Source: Lagopus muta (lineage: Eukaryota; Chordata; Aves; Galliformes; Phasianidae). Taken from it: 64,000 nucleotides of DNA. The notes beneath the pieces were generated by a model. It had not been told where the DNA came from, did no database searches, and saw nothing but the letters and a program-made list of their open reading frames with translations. A program made the position numbers and the translations under genes. Every line of letters begins with the position of its first letter. The stretch's first letter is position 1. Below, in pieces: positions 12,590 through 22,759 of this stretch. Location of the stretch: contig NC_064439.1 in assembly GCF_023343835.1 (NCBI RefSeq), positions 24,306,933 to 24,370,932 on the forward strand. The letters run 5' to 3'.

Positions 12590-13040
12590 CCTTCTTTTTT
12601 ACGCCCTGAGATCTGGGATCTCGCCTATAGATGGGTTTCTGTAGAGAGATCAGATAATGGATCGCTCCGGATTACCGTGCTAAATTAACTTCTAGATTTG
12701 TTTTTATAGTCCGTTGAGACCCTGACAAAAGGGGCAGTAGAGAGATAGAGATGCGAGATAAACCCATCGGGCAATCTCATTTCATGGCAATGAGCGAAGA
12801 GCCCTCCTCGCAATCGACTCGAGATAACGAGGCTGCCTGAAGGAACGAGCAAAGCCCGGATATTTACTTCTTTTCCTATTAAATAAACCTCAATAACTGC
12901 ATTGACTTTGCGCGGTGTTTACTACATTTTCATTCAGCGCTTGGGTAAATGCATCCCTGAAGGTAGAGTAAATAATTGCACTGATCTCAACAAGGGAAAC
13001 GTGTAGGCATCTGAAGCGTACTAAAAATAAACGAAGGCGA
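12590..13040. promoter_or_regulatory. Structured candidate regulatory block
   Basis: About 450 bp of non-repetitive, non-CpG sequence between GC-rich flanks. It contains a 6-bp hairpin GAGATC-TGG-GATCTC at 12608-12622, an inverted 9-mer GATGGGTTT (12630-12638) / AAACCCATC (12760-12768), and a direct 10-mer GTAGAGAGAT at 12641-12650 and 12737-12746. ATTA cores follow at 12880-12975. It has no coding signal. An enhancer role for DLX6 is inferred from position and low CpG; conservation was not tested. Confidence 0.4.
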
Positions 13041-13249
13041 TCAGACTGTAGGGAGAGGACCTCGCGCTCGTTGCCGCAGTTAAAGCCCCTCTCCCCCATC
13101 GGGGCCGCGCTGCTGGCGGTGCGCGGCTCTGTCTGGGAACAGGCGGCCGCTGCCGCAACAGAAATTGCAGTCCCTGCCCCGACTTGAAAGAGCCTCGGGT
13201 TTCCATCCACCTCTGAGCCCTTCCGAGATGGGCACTTGAGAGCGGTGGT

Positions 13250-13314
13250 TTTTCTTTTTTCTTTTTTTCTTTTTTTCTCTCTCTTTTTTTTTTTTTTTTT
13301 TTTTTTTAATTTTT
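13250..13314. repeat. T-rich low-complexity tract
   Basis: Pyrimidine-rich sequence (TTTTTCTTTTTTC) ending in an uninterrupted run of about 25 T. It is a simple low-complexity tract. Confidence 0.9.
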
Positions 13315-13429
13315 ATTGGATGGCGTCTTCTTCTGCTGACAGAAGAAGAGCTTCATTCTTGTTGTTGTTTTTTCTTTCAGTTGAAAAGAAAACAAACCAA
13401 CACGAGTCCCCGCTAAAACCAACATCTCT

Positions 13430-13720
13430 GTTTCAGCAGTTCCCGCGCCGCCAGGGAAGCAGCCAAAGCGAAACCCCGCGGGCAGAGCTCCGCACACCAG
13501 CGGCTGCCCCGGGAGCTGCTCCCCCGCCCCGCAGCGGAAGGACCCCCGCGGGCCCCGTGTCCCGCAGGGAGGGGAGAGCCCTCCGCAGGGTCTCCCCAGG
13601 CCCCCCCGCTGCTTGGCCGCATACCTGGGCAGGTGCGGGAGGCGGACGGCCCTCTGCCCCGGCTCCGCGGGGTCCCGTCCCCCACCCGCAGCCCGGAGCC
13701 GAATTCCATTTCAAAGCAGA
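13430..13720. promoter_or_regulatory. CpG island
   Basis: GC- and CpG-rich sequence with open frames on both strands that overlap in conflicting frames and match no protein. It is one of a chain of islands leading up to DLX6. Confidence 0.45.
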
Positions 13721-14204
13721 TATCCGCCCCCATCCCACACCCCGTCGGGGGAGACAACCAACGACAACAGCAAAACAAAACATTAAGCAAACAAAAAGCC
13801 CCAACCCCCGGCTCTCCGCAGAGCCACACATTGAACGAATCTGGCTGTAAGGTTTTAATTACAGCGAAGCCTTCGCTACAAATCTGTACAAGAGACAGTG
13901 GCTGGTTCCCTCTGGATCTTTCCCCTTCTGCCTCCCATTATTTTGACCCACGCTCCGACATAGAAAGCGGCGTGTGGGATCCAGCTGCGAGGCCGGGCTT
14001 GGGGTTTACCCCTCCGCCCCCGCCACTTCCTTCACACTCGCGGTATGGAAAGCCATCGACGCCTGCCTGTCTGTTCCGATGGTAGCGGCTTGAAATCCAG
14101 AGCCTCTCCTTAAAATAGGTCGGGAGCATTCGCTCGCCGCAGGGCAAACGCTTCTGCGCGACCGCTTGGCGTGGCCCGAGGAGCGCTCCGAGAGCCGCGG
14201 CACG

Positions 14205-14262
14205 CGTGCGTGCGATTTTCAGTGTTCAAGAGTGTGCCATTTTCACGAGCGTGCGATTTTCG
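14205..14262. repeat. Three copies of an 11-mer
   Basis: The 11-mer GTGCGATTTTC occurs at 14210-14220 and 14251-14261, with a one-base variant GTGCCATTTTC at 14234-14244. Spacing is 24 and 17 bases, so this is a cluster of sites rather than a regular tandem repeat. Confidence 0.7.
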
Positions 14263-14882
14263 GGGGCGTGGAAGCCGTTCTGCAGCCGGGGAGAAATCCC
14301 GTCCCTCTGCGGTGGGAGCCGCTCCGCAAGAATGTGTCTGGAGCAGCTCGCTGCCAGCAGGAATATTCCTCTGCTTCCCACCTCTCCCCACCCGGTGCTT
14401 TTCGGAGACCCCAGCGCTCTGCCCTTTCCTTTGTTCATTCGATTCTGCTGTTAAAAAAGCGTAGGGTCAGGCACTGATCCTCGTCCTCTCACCAAACTTG
14501 AGCGTTTCTCTGTCCCTTTGAAAAACAGCATTGCGAGACTGGATTGCTTGTGGGTTCTCTAGGGGAAAAAAAACGCGCGCACGGATATCATTCCTGAAAG
14601 ACGCTTCTTCCCTACTCGGGACGGGACAGAAAACACTCTCCATGGCCCTCATGTGAACTGGGGTGGGAGGATACGCGCAGCGCATCCCTCATCCCTTCAG
14701 CTACTCCTCACCAAACGAGCTCACTCCAGGGGAGCGCCATCAGCTGCCGCCCCCAGCAAACCACGCGCGGAACAACCCGGCACGGGATCCTGCCGCTCGC
14801 AGAGCCCACCCGCACAAAGCCTGCGAGGGGATGAGAAAGAAAAGGCGAATGTTTGTTTTCCCCTGTTGTTATTGTTGAACGC

Positions 14883-14910
14883 ATGAATGAATGAATGAAT
14901 GAATGAATGG
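14883..14910. repeat. (TGAA)n microsatellite
   Basis: About six and a half tandem TGAA units. It is followed by an AT-rich stretch to about 15120 with no gene. Confidence 0.9.
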
Positions 14911-15129
14911 AACAGAAGGTGCTCCGAGGCATATAGGAAACCTCTGGCCGTTTATATTAACTTCCTTTTATGCCCTAAAAATAGAACCCCGTTTCCTGTT
15001 GTTCGTCAGCTCCTTCTAAGCGTTGTGTCTTCTGTGACATCTTTCAATTCGCAAACGCAACTTTAAACCACGCTTTGGTCTTTTGAAAGCCTTGTTCACA
15101 AACATCATTAATGCGACGCGGCTTAACGT

Positions 15130-15420
15130 GACACAGGGCAGCGGCGGCACGAAGTCACCCCGTCCCTCTCACGGGCTGCCCGGTGCGCTCTGCCCGCTCT
15201 TCGCCCGTGACCGTGGGGACACGGAGGGCACCGAGGCCGCGCTGCTCCCCGGCTCGCAGCCGGTTCGGGGTGCGGAGGCCTCCGTGCCCCTGGGCGAGCG
15301 TGGGGGCTTGCGGGGAGCCCGACAGAGGGAAAGCAGACCAAGGCTCACCCCGGCTCACCCCTCTGCCTTCAAGTCCCGAGGTTTTATTTCTTCAACTCGT
15401 GGCTGGAGCGGGTTGGATCC
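15130..15420. promoter_or_regulatory. CpG-rich segment
   Basis: A GC- and CpG-rich stretch between two AT-rich patches. Long open frames occur on both strands and reach 232 aa on the - strand (15355-16053), but none has a recognisable domain or conserved start. Confidence 0.35.
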
Positions 15421-15539
15421 CCGGTATCTCCGACATACTGGGGGCCGTATGAGAAGAAACACCCCCACATCTGCCGTCTCCCACACGACACCAAAGTGTG
15501 GTCCCTTCGAGCCAGAGGACACGAAGAAAGCAGAGGTTT

Positions 15540-15690
15540 GAGGGGGGAGAAAAAGAAAACAATAAATATTGACAAGCAGCGTGACTCCTTGCAGCCGTGT
15601 CATTAACATCGGCCAATCAACGGCAGCTCCATACCGGGAGATTTGCCTAATTAAATTGGGGGAAATGATCGGTGTGAGGCTGGATGGAGT
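15540..15690. promoter_or_regulatory. Candidate conserved noncoding block
   Basis: A short AT-rich island in GC-rich DNA. It has AACAATAAATATTGACAAG (containing ATATTGACA), GGCCAATCAACGG (a CCAAT/PBX-like ATCAA site) and GCCTAATTAAATTGG (homeodomain TAATTA palindrome) within 150 bp. It is noncoding. A regulatory role is inferred from motif clustering. Confidence 0.4.
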
Positions 15691-16439
15691 CAGCTGTCCC
15701 GACGGCTCTGGAGGGTGGCTGAACGCTGCGGGGGGAGCAGCGCGGGGTGCCGGGGTGTCCCCGAGAGCTCCCGCTCCGCTGGCGCCCACCGACGGTTCCA
15801 GGGGCACCTGAGCCGGGCCCGGGTCCGGCCGGTCGCACTGCCGCCCTCCGAGGGGAGCAGCTCCGCGGGGCTCCCTCCCCTTCCCCTGTCCTTTCTGCTC
15901 CGCGGTGTCTGATTCAGACTCCTCGACCCTTTCTGCGAGGAGGCACCTCGATACTAAAGCAAAGCGTTCTGCATGCCCAGCCCGTCCCGATTCCCGGCTA
16001 GCATCCATTGTGCAGAGGGAATTATTTCGAAATAAGGAAGCGCCGTGTCGCAATCACTCCCCGGACCATTTTCTGACACCTTTTGTTACGCGTGCTCGGG
16101 CTGCTAGAGAAAATGCCAACGTGTGCACCTGCGGGAAAGTGCCTTGGTGATGTTAGCAGCGGGCTGAAGGGGATACAGCAGTAGTACTGCAGAATGGACC
16201 TGTGCCATGGAGCATGTCACCACAGCCACGCACACAGAGTCCCAGAAGGAACTCTCTCTCTCCTTTCTCTCCCCATTCTCTATATTTTTGTTCGCCGTGG
16301 GGGTATACGCGCCGGCTCAGGTTTCCCTTTCGCGTGTTCAAGTGGAACTCGTGTTAAAGCCGGGGAACAAGGCAGGACACTTCAGCCTCATTCAGAGTCA
16401 CTGAACCGACTCCGAAAGCTCGAGAAGTGAAACACCGAC

Positions 16440-16504
16440 GGGAGCTGTGGGGGGGGGCTGGGGGGAAATACGACCCCCTCCCAAAAGCCCCCCCCCCCCC
16501 CCCA
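16440..16504. repeat. G-run and C-run low-complexity tract
   Basis: A G-rich stretch at about 16448-16466 followed by an uninterrupted run of C at about 16488-16503. Both are prone to sequencing length errors. Confidence 0.8.
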
Positions 16505-17149
16505 AGCCCCCTGCAGCGCCCGAAGACGAACACCGGGCCCGGAGCTCCCGTGCCCGACTCCCGCAACCCCGCGGCCCCCGGCACCAGCGGCTGCACCCCC
16601 AGCAGCCGGGGCTGAGGACTGGGGGAGGCAAACAGCAAAAAGAAATGAAGAATAGGAAATCAGAAAAAAAAAAAATCAATCCGAAGTAACACTAACAATA
16701 ATAATAACCTTCTGAATATTTCCGAGAGCGACGTGTTAAAAAAAAAAATAAATAAAGGAAACAAACAAAAAAATCTATGAAAGCGTCCTCTGGGACAGCC
16801 GCTGTGCCAGGCGGTGTCGGGACCTGCGCTGCTCCGGGGCTCTCCGGGCTGCGAGGGCTTCGCAAGCGGCCGCCGCCGGTGCCGGTGTTGGTTTTCAAAA
16901 CCCGCAGCCTCCATCCAAGCAGCCCCTTCCCGCTGCGGAAACTTTCGGTTCTCGCTACGCCGTGTCCTTCCTACCTCAGTCCTCCGCGCTGGGGTCGGCT
17001 CTGGAGCTGTGCTGCCCGAGAGGAGAGTTCAGCGAGGGAAAGGGGAAAAGAGAGGGAGAGGGGAGAGAGGGGAGAGAGATCCTCCGCGGTGCCGGATCAA
17101 AGTTAATGTCTTTCCCCGGTCCATCTTTGAGAGAGAAGTGGTAGTACCA

Positions 17150-17680
17150 CCTGGATGCTCGGATATAAATCCCCTTGCAAATAATAAATGGATTAATAAT
17201 AACAAGGTATGAAGTTCTTTTTATAGAAAAAAAGGAGAGAATTGAAACTAAATGCGGCAGTTAGACAACCATTTTGATAAGAGGATAATTGAGGCGACAC
17301 TGGTGTATAATTAGAGGATAATTTATGCTATATCCACTTTTATTCCACCTCCCAAAATAAACCCAGTCCATAATCATTACAGGCAAATTGTTCTGAATTT
17401 TATAGCAGCAATTTGAACAAAGTACTGCAGTTAATCATGGGAGATTTTTGTGTATTCCTGATTAGAAGTCTAATTGCCTCCTTCCAGAAAGTAAAAATAA
17501 CTGTAAAACGACTCTATTTTTATCATTAACAATGTTGACAATAAAATAAAATCAACCGGAATTGTAATCTAAAGACAAATTTAGGGCGAAGGCGCTTTTC
17601 CTTGGGTCGTTTATATCCTAATCAAGCTTTGCCAAAACCGCTAACCGCACGTAGCCATTTGCATATATTTGAAAGCGATT
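17150..17680. promoter_or_regulatory. DLX6-proximal AT-rich regulatory block
   Basis: About 500 bp of AT-rich, CpG-poor sequence directly upstream of the DLX6 CpG island, 0.7-1.2 kb from the start codon. It is dense in ATTA/TAAT cores. The 11-mer AGAGGATAATT occurs twice (17280-17290 and 17313-17323), and TAATCATTACAGG and GATTAGAAGTCTAATTG follow. It has no open frame of interest. The sharp change from GC-rich flanks and the dense homeodomain sites suggest a proximal enhancer, possibly auto- or cross-regulated by DLX proteins. That is inference. Confidence 0.5.
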
Positions 17681-17689
17681 ACGGGAGCC

Positions 17690-18388
17690 GGCTGCTCGCA
17701 GGCGGAAAAAGAAATAATAATAATAATGCGGGGAAAAAAAAGGCGCGGGGAGCGCGCGCGCGGCCGGCGGCGGCGCGCAAGAGAGAAAATAGCGCGCAAA
17801 TCGTGATTGAAGGGCGAGAGAAGGGGGAAGGGGGGGTTGAGGGCGCGCATCCCCTCGCCCCGCACCTCATCCCGCCCCGCGCAACGCGCGCTCCTCGTTC
17901 TGCGCGGGGTGGGGGGAGGCGGGGAGTTGCGCGCCCCCGCGGGCTGCGCGCGCGGTGGCGCGCCGGGGCGGTGACGTCAGGAGGCTGAGTGACCAATGGG
18001 GAAGCGCTGCCCTCCGGAGCCGAACCATTCGACTTGTGGCGTTCCTGCCCTTCACGCCGAAGGCGCGCCGGAGCCCAACTTTGGCAGAAGCCACCTTAAA
18101 ACCTCCGCCCGGGACTCCGCCAGCCCCCAAAAACACCCGGCGGGGGGATGAGGAGCGGGGACAAAACGCGCCGGGAGTAGCCCTGCCCCCCCTTTCCCCC
18201 CCCCCCCCCCTCCGCACACAGCCCTCCCCTTCTCCTCCCCTCCCTCGGTTAACAAGGCCCCTCTCGCACTACGGGAGCCTTAAAAAAATAAACCCGCCGC
18301 CTCCAGCGGTGCCGCGGCGGTGGCCGGGCAGGGCGGCCGGGCGCGGGGGGCGAGCCGGAGAGCCTCGCTCTCTGCCTCCCCGCCGTCG
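17690..18388 (+). promoter_or_regulatory. DLX6: DLX6 promoter and 5' UTR region
   Basis: CpG-island promoter ahead of the DLX6 start codon. A perfect CRE (TGACGTCA, 17972-17979) is followed by a CCAAT box (17993-17997). An AT-rich TTAAAAAAATAAA at about 18280-18292 could act as a weak TATA-like element. The transcription start cannot be fixed from sequence. The reading frame stays open upstream of the first ATG, but only from a GTG at 18320, so the ATG at 18389 is taken as the start. Confidence 0.6.
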
Positions 18389-18746
18389 ATGATGACCATG
18401 ACCACGATGGCTGACGGGTTGGACGCGCAGGACTCCTCCAAATCCGCCTTCATGGAGTTCGGGCAGCAGCAGCCGCCGCCGCAGCCGCCGCCGCCGCCCC
18501 ACTCGCAGCAGAGCTCGCCGGCCATGGCCGGAGCGCACTACCCGCTGCACTGCCTGCACTCCGCCGCCGGCTCGCACCCGCACCACCAGCACCACCACCA
18601 CAGCTCGCCCTACTCCGGCACCGGCGGCTCCTACAACCACCGCTCGCTCGCCGCCTACCCCTACGTGAGCCACTCGCAGCACAGCCCCTACCTGCAGTCC
18701 TACCACACCAGCGGCGCGCCCAGCCAGACGCGGCCGGACGACGCAG
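18389..18746 (+). CDS. DLX6: DLX6 exon 1
   Basis: Encodes residues 1-119 plus one base (phase 1). The donor is GCAG|GTGAGC at 18746/18747. The first ATG is followed directly by a second (MM), as in the mammalian orthologue. Intron 1 is 438 bp and includes a run of about 15 G at 18928-18942. Confidence 0.95.
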
Positions 18747-20983
18747 GTGAGCGGGGCCCGGAGCTCCGGCCTCCCCCCTCGCCTCTCCCCTTCGCCGTGC
18801 CCCCCCCCCTTTCCTCCCCCCGGGGCCGGCATCCCCCATCGCGCTGCGGGGCCGTCTCGTCGATATCCGCGCAACGCTGTTTTTCGCAGGGAGCCGATGT
18901 TTGCGTGCAGCGTGCGGAGGGGCGAGAGGGGGGGGGGGGGGGAGAAAGCATTGTTGCAGGTCTCGGGCTGCTGCCTCCCGAGAGCCGGGCGATGAGCTGT
19001 GTGCGGCCGCGAGGCCCTGGCTTCCAAACCTTCCGCTTTCGTTTTTTGTTTTACTCGTTATTTTTATTGTTAATTATTTTCCCCCGGGGGGGGCCGCACG
19101 ATGTTATGTGGCGTCCGCGGCCCGGGGGGACGGCTGGGGGGCAATCTGCGGCGGAGCTCCCAGCTGCGGCTTTTCGCTTTGCAGATCAGCAGAAAACGAC
19201 TGTGATCGAAAACGGCGAGATCAGATTCAACGGGAAAGGGAAAAAGATCCGGAAGCCCCGAACCATATACTCCAGCCTTCAGCTGCAGGCGTTAAACCAC
19301 CGCTTCCAGCAGACTCAGTACCTGGCGCTCCCGGAGCGAGCCGAGCTGGCGGCCTCCCTCGGCCTGACCCAGACGCAGGTAATTGCGGCGGCCCCGCACC
19401 GCCCGCTGCCCCGGGCCCGGCCCCGCACCGCCGCGCTCGGATCTGTGCGCGCCGCGCAGCGCTCCGCCGCTGGAGGAGCCGAGCGGGGCCCTTCCCTCGG
19501 CCCTTCCGCCGCCACAATAAAGTGCTGGAGTTGCCTCTCTGTTCGGATGGGAGCGATCGCGGCGCCAGCGCTGCCCGGCTGCAGGAGAAGAACAAAGCAG
19601 AGGCGCTGGGCCCGGTGCGGGGCTGAGAGCGGGGCCACGCAGCGACCTATAGGCAGAGGGGAAGCGGGAACTCGTTAGGAGATACCTGTGAGCTCGATGG
19701 TTAATTGCGCCTGGATGGAGAACGCCAACGCAGTGCTCGCCGCCGGGCAAAATGTGCGGAGGTGATCAGAGATGCGGGGACCGGAGCGGCCGTGTGCGGA
19801 GCAGTGGCGCTGGGCCGGGCCGAACGCGGGTCACAGCCGGGCCGGGCCCATCTCGGCCTCGGGGAGAGGGACTGGAGGGCCCAGAGCAGGGGCTCAGCGA
19901 GAAAGCCGGGTGGATGGGTTTGGGCCGGGGGAGCTGTAGCGAGTAGAGTCCGTGCTTTGCCGTGACCAGTAATAGCAGCTGCTTCCAGACAGAGGGTTTA
20001 AAATACGCCTCAAACGTGAAGCACGGAGACAGAGCCGGTGGCTGCAGCGATGGGTGCGGTGCGCGCTGCTTCCCTTGCGCAGGTGTAAGGGCCCGAGCTG
20101 ACGGTGCAGATAGACGTAGTCCTAACGGTACATCTGCCGAGTCCGTGAGGTCAGATTCACACAGGAAGCCACCTTTGTTCGATTTTGAGGCATATAGTTT
20201 CATATATACTTTAGCCTTCCCTTTTAGTAATTTCTGTAATAACTGTGAGTTCCGCAGCCCGACCCGGGTGCTGATCTCAGCCAGGGAGGTGGGACGGGGC
20301 CCGGAGCCGTTCCCACAGCCAGCAGTTCTCTGAGAAATGAGAATTTCCATTTCCTGATCAAGACCTGTGCCAATAAAGTCGCTGCCCGGCCCCGCTGTGC
20401 CTCTCCCCCCCCCTCCCCCCCAGGACCCGCGCACGCTTTGGGATGCGCGATGCGCGCACGGTGCCCTTTGTCCATTGGCTCCTAGCTCCTGGCACCAAAC
20501 CAGGCAGATGCCCGCAGCTGACAACAGCCGCCAGGTGATGGAGTCACCCCAAAATTCGGAACGAGGCACTAGTAGAGCGCAATGACTCCCGCCCCATGCG
20601 TGCTGCACCCCATCCCCAGGCCGTCCCGGCGCTGCCTCCGCACCCATTGCCCCGGCGCTCACTCCACAGTCCCCGCAGCCCTCACAGCCCCGGTTCCCGC
20701 AGCCCTAACGCTCGCTGCCTTTCGCTTGCAGGTGAAGATCTGGTTCCAGAACAAGCGCTCCAAGTTCAAGAAGCTGCTGAAGCAGGGCAGCAACCCCCAC
20801 GAGAGCGACCCTCTGCCCGGCTCCGCCGCGCTGTCCCCGCGCTCCCCGGCACTGCCGCCGGTTTGGGACGTTTCGGCGTCTGCCAAGGGCGTCAACATGC
20901 CCCCCAACAGCTACATGCCCGGCTATTCCCACTGGTACTCCTCTCCACACCAAGACACAATGCAGAGACCGCAGATGATGTGA
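18389..20983 (+). CDS. DLX6: DLX6, Distal-less homeobox transcription factor (3 exons)
   Basis: Joined from 18389-18746, 19185-19378 and 20732-20983, giving 267 aa. The protein starts [11 protein letters not shown] and ends [10 protein letters not shown], both diagnostic of vertebrate DLX6. The N-terminal half has a short [12 protein letters not shown] stretch at about residues 26-37, a His-rich segment near 63-72 and the Distal-less N-terminal motif [20 protein letters not shown]. The homeodomain spans about 141-200, with R5 at 145 and WFQNKR of helix 3 coded by exon 3. The intron between homeodomain residues 44 and 45 is standard for Dlx genes. The glutamine run is only three residues, whereas human DLX6 has a long one. 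DLX6 is a nuclear DNA-binding factor for TAATT-type sites, active with DLX5 in limb, jaw, ear and forebrain interneuron development. It is convergent with DLX5, which lies 6 kb away and shares enhancers in other vertebrates. Confidence 0.97.
19185..19378 (+). CDS. DLX6: DLX6 exon 2
   Basis: The acceptor is TTTGCAG at 19178-19184. The split codon G|AT gives Asp120. The exon carries [17 protein letters not shown] and homeodomain residues 1-44, ending GLTQTQ in phase 0 with donor CAG|GTAATT. Intron 2 is 1353 bp and has an AT-rich middle (about 20150-20250) flanked by GC-rich DNA. Confidence 0.96.
20732..20983 (+). CDS. DLX6: DLX6 exon 3
   Basis: The acceptor is CGCTTGCAG, ending at 20731. The exon encodes [19 protein letters not shown], the rest of the homeodomain, then a Ser/Pro-rich tail with the conserved [11 protein letters not shown] and [12 protein letters not shown] motifs. 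The stop is TGA at 20981-20983. Confidence 0.96.
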   Translation: MKIWFQNKRSKFKKLLKQGSNPHESDPLPGSAALSPRSPALPPVWDVSASAKGVNMPPNSYMPGYSHWYSSPHQDTMQRPQMM

Positions 20984-21760
20984 ACTGTCCGAGACAACCC
21001 ACGGCCCGAGGACGCCCGGCGCGGCCCGGCCCGAGCGGAGCGGCGGTGCGGGGGGGGGTTGCCTTTCGTTTGTTTCATTTTTTTGAAGTAACCTCAGCGA
21101 TCGCTCTCGGGCAGAACGAGCCACGTCCCACTGCGGCGCGGGGGAGACGCTTCTCTATGTTCACTCGGACCCCGGGGCACCGCCGCCTCTTTCTGTGCGG
21201 AGTGCGCGGACTTTTGGCTGACTTCGCCCTCGAGAAGGACCCGAACCGCAGCAGGGCTGTCTCTCTGCGTTCCGTGAGCTATGGACACTGCGCGGTGAGA
21301 GACTGCTCCGAGCTCCCTCATTGTCATACCCCGAATGCGGATGGGGAGAAAAAATTAAACAGGGAGAGAAAAGGAGGGGTAACGAAATGAAGAGGGAAAA
21401 CAAATTAAATAAAAAGAACTGGTTGCGAATGAAAATGTACCGCGAGCTCGGAGCACGGCCACGCAGCGCGGACTGCACGCGTACGGGGAGCATCTGCAGC
21501 CCGACGGGAACCGCACGGAGAGCCGCCGGCAGCCCCGCACCCTGCAAACCCCGGCGGACCGACAGCCGGACGGACGGTTGGACTGACAGACATACAGCCG
21601 GACTGACAGACAGCCGGACCCGCGGAGCAGCCCGACACCCCGCTCCTGCTGCTGGACCTCCCTCCCGAGCGACCTTTCTGTATATATTGTTGAATTTTAG
21701 CTGTACATAATACTTTGTATGGTTTGGTCTCCTTTCATATCTAGAGTAAAAGCCACCAAG
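20984..21760 (+). other. DLX6: DLX6 3' UTR with candidate poly(A) signals
   Basis: GC-rich then AT-rich sequence after the stop codon. A canonical AATAAA lies at 21408-21413. A variant AGTAAA lies at 21745-21750, just after an AT-rich TATATATTGTTGAATTTTAG stretch that looks like a true 3' end. An imperfect GACAGCCGGAC-type repeat lies at about 21560-21625. Which signal is used cannot be decided from sequence. Confidence 0.5.
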
Positions 21761-22060
21761 CGCCCGCCCGCCTCGCGTCTCTCTGCCCCGCAGCCCGGCC
21801 CCTGCCCCGCGCCGGGGAGGGGGAACGTCCGGGAGCCCCGCACAGCCGAATCCTGGGGCAGCTTGTCCCGTCCCGGTGCCGTCCCTCCGCCGTTCCCCGC
21901 GCAGAGCGTCGTGCCGCCCCGGCCCGGAACCCCCCGACGGCAGCACCCACCCCGCGGCGGGCAGAGCCCCGCAACCCCCGGCCCCGCAACGCCGGGACAA
22001 CCGCTGCGGGAAGCGGCGGCCGCGGGGCCGACAGAGCCCGCGGAGCGCTCCGTCTAATGA
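21761..22060. promoter_or_regulatory. CpG island downstream of DLX6
   Basis: GC- and CpG-rich sequence continuing past the probable DLX6 3' end. The open frames in it, such as the 279-aa one on the - strand at 21161-22000, have no family match and reflect base composition. Confidence 0.4.
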
Positions 22061-22139
22061 CAGCTACACACAGGCGTGCAAAGGACACTCACTGTAATTA
22101 GACACAAAGCAAAGACTACTTACCCAGAGACCCCGTTTG

Positions 22140-22219
22140 GGGGGTGGTGTGTTTTTTTTTGGGTTTGGTTTTTGTTTTTTTTTTTTTGCTTTGGTTTTTT
22201 TTTTTTTTTTTTTTTTTTG
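22140..22219. repeat. T-rich low-complexity tract
   Basis: Interrupted T runs (with GGTTTGG and GCTTTGG breaks) ending in about 23 uninterrupted T at 22195-22218. Confidence 0.9.
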
Positions 22220-22469
22220 GATCGACATCCCCGCTCTGTCAGTCTTCGGAGTGCTTTAGAGCTGCTCGGTCCTGTCATTTCCTACCATTCGCATTGTTAC
22301 AGTAAGAAAAAGGTTTTCTTTTCTTTTTTTCCCCTTCCCACTGTGAAACTTTGGGTTCAGAGCTCCCCAGGATCAGCCCCGAACAAAGCCTCCAGCTGCA
22401 GCGCCATCCAATTTGAGGCAGACATTGGGGACAATTTAAGGTTTTTATCCACAAGAAGGTTTTTTTTCC

Positions 22470-22740
22470 ATTCTCTTAAATGCAGCCATAATTAGAGTAA
22501 TTTTTCATGTAGCCCGCTGATTACAGCGTTTTTACCGTCAAAGATAATTACCTGTAATTTTCTTCCACTTTTAATACTAAAAAGCCATCTTTATTTAGAT
22601 TCGGGAACAGGAAAGGCGAAACAAAAGAGGAAAATTATTCTGTTATTCATACACAAATTGCAGAGACGTAGGGCCTAAAATTGAAAATTAACCCAAATTA
22701 TAATGCTGAAAAGAATGGAAGAGGCTTCGGCGGTACAGCT
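22470..22740. promoter_or_regulatory. Candidate DLX5/6 intergenic enhancer, DLX6-side
   Basis: An AT-rich, CpG-poor block between GC-rich flanks in the DLX6-DLX5 intergenic interval, about 1.5 kb past the DLX6 stop. It has clustered homeodomain sites: CATAATTAGAGTAATTTTTC at about 22488, GATAATTACCTGTAATTTTC at about 22543, then TTTTAATAC and AAAATTATTC. Two enhancers, I56i and I56ii, are known between these genes in other vertebrates and bind DLX proteins. Position and site content fit one of them; which one is not decided here. Confidence 0.65.
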
Positions 22741-22759
22741 GCGAGCGGGGCTCCCCGCA

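Noticed and set aside
15355-16053. 232-aa frame on - strand
   Set aside because: Low-complexity, GC-driven composition with no recognisable family, and it crosses an AT-rich candidate regulatory block.
18320-18388. In-frame N-terminal extension of DLX6
   Set aside because: The extension begins at a GTG, not an ATG. The family start [11 protein letters not shown] is at 18389, so the extension is not called.
19766-20662. 298-aa frame on - antisense to DLX6 intron 2
   Set aside because: No domain; it lies over GC-rich intronic DNA. An antisense RNA is plausible in this locus but is known as noncoding.
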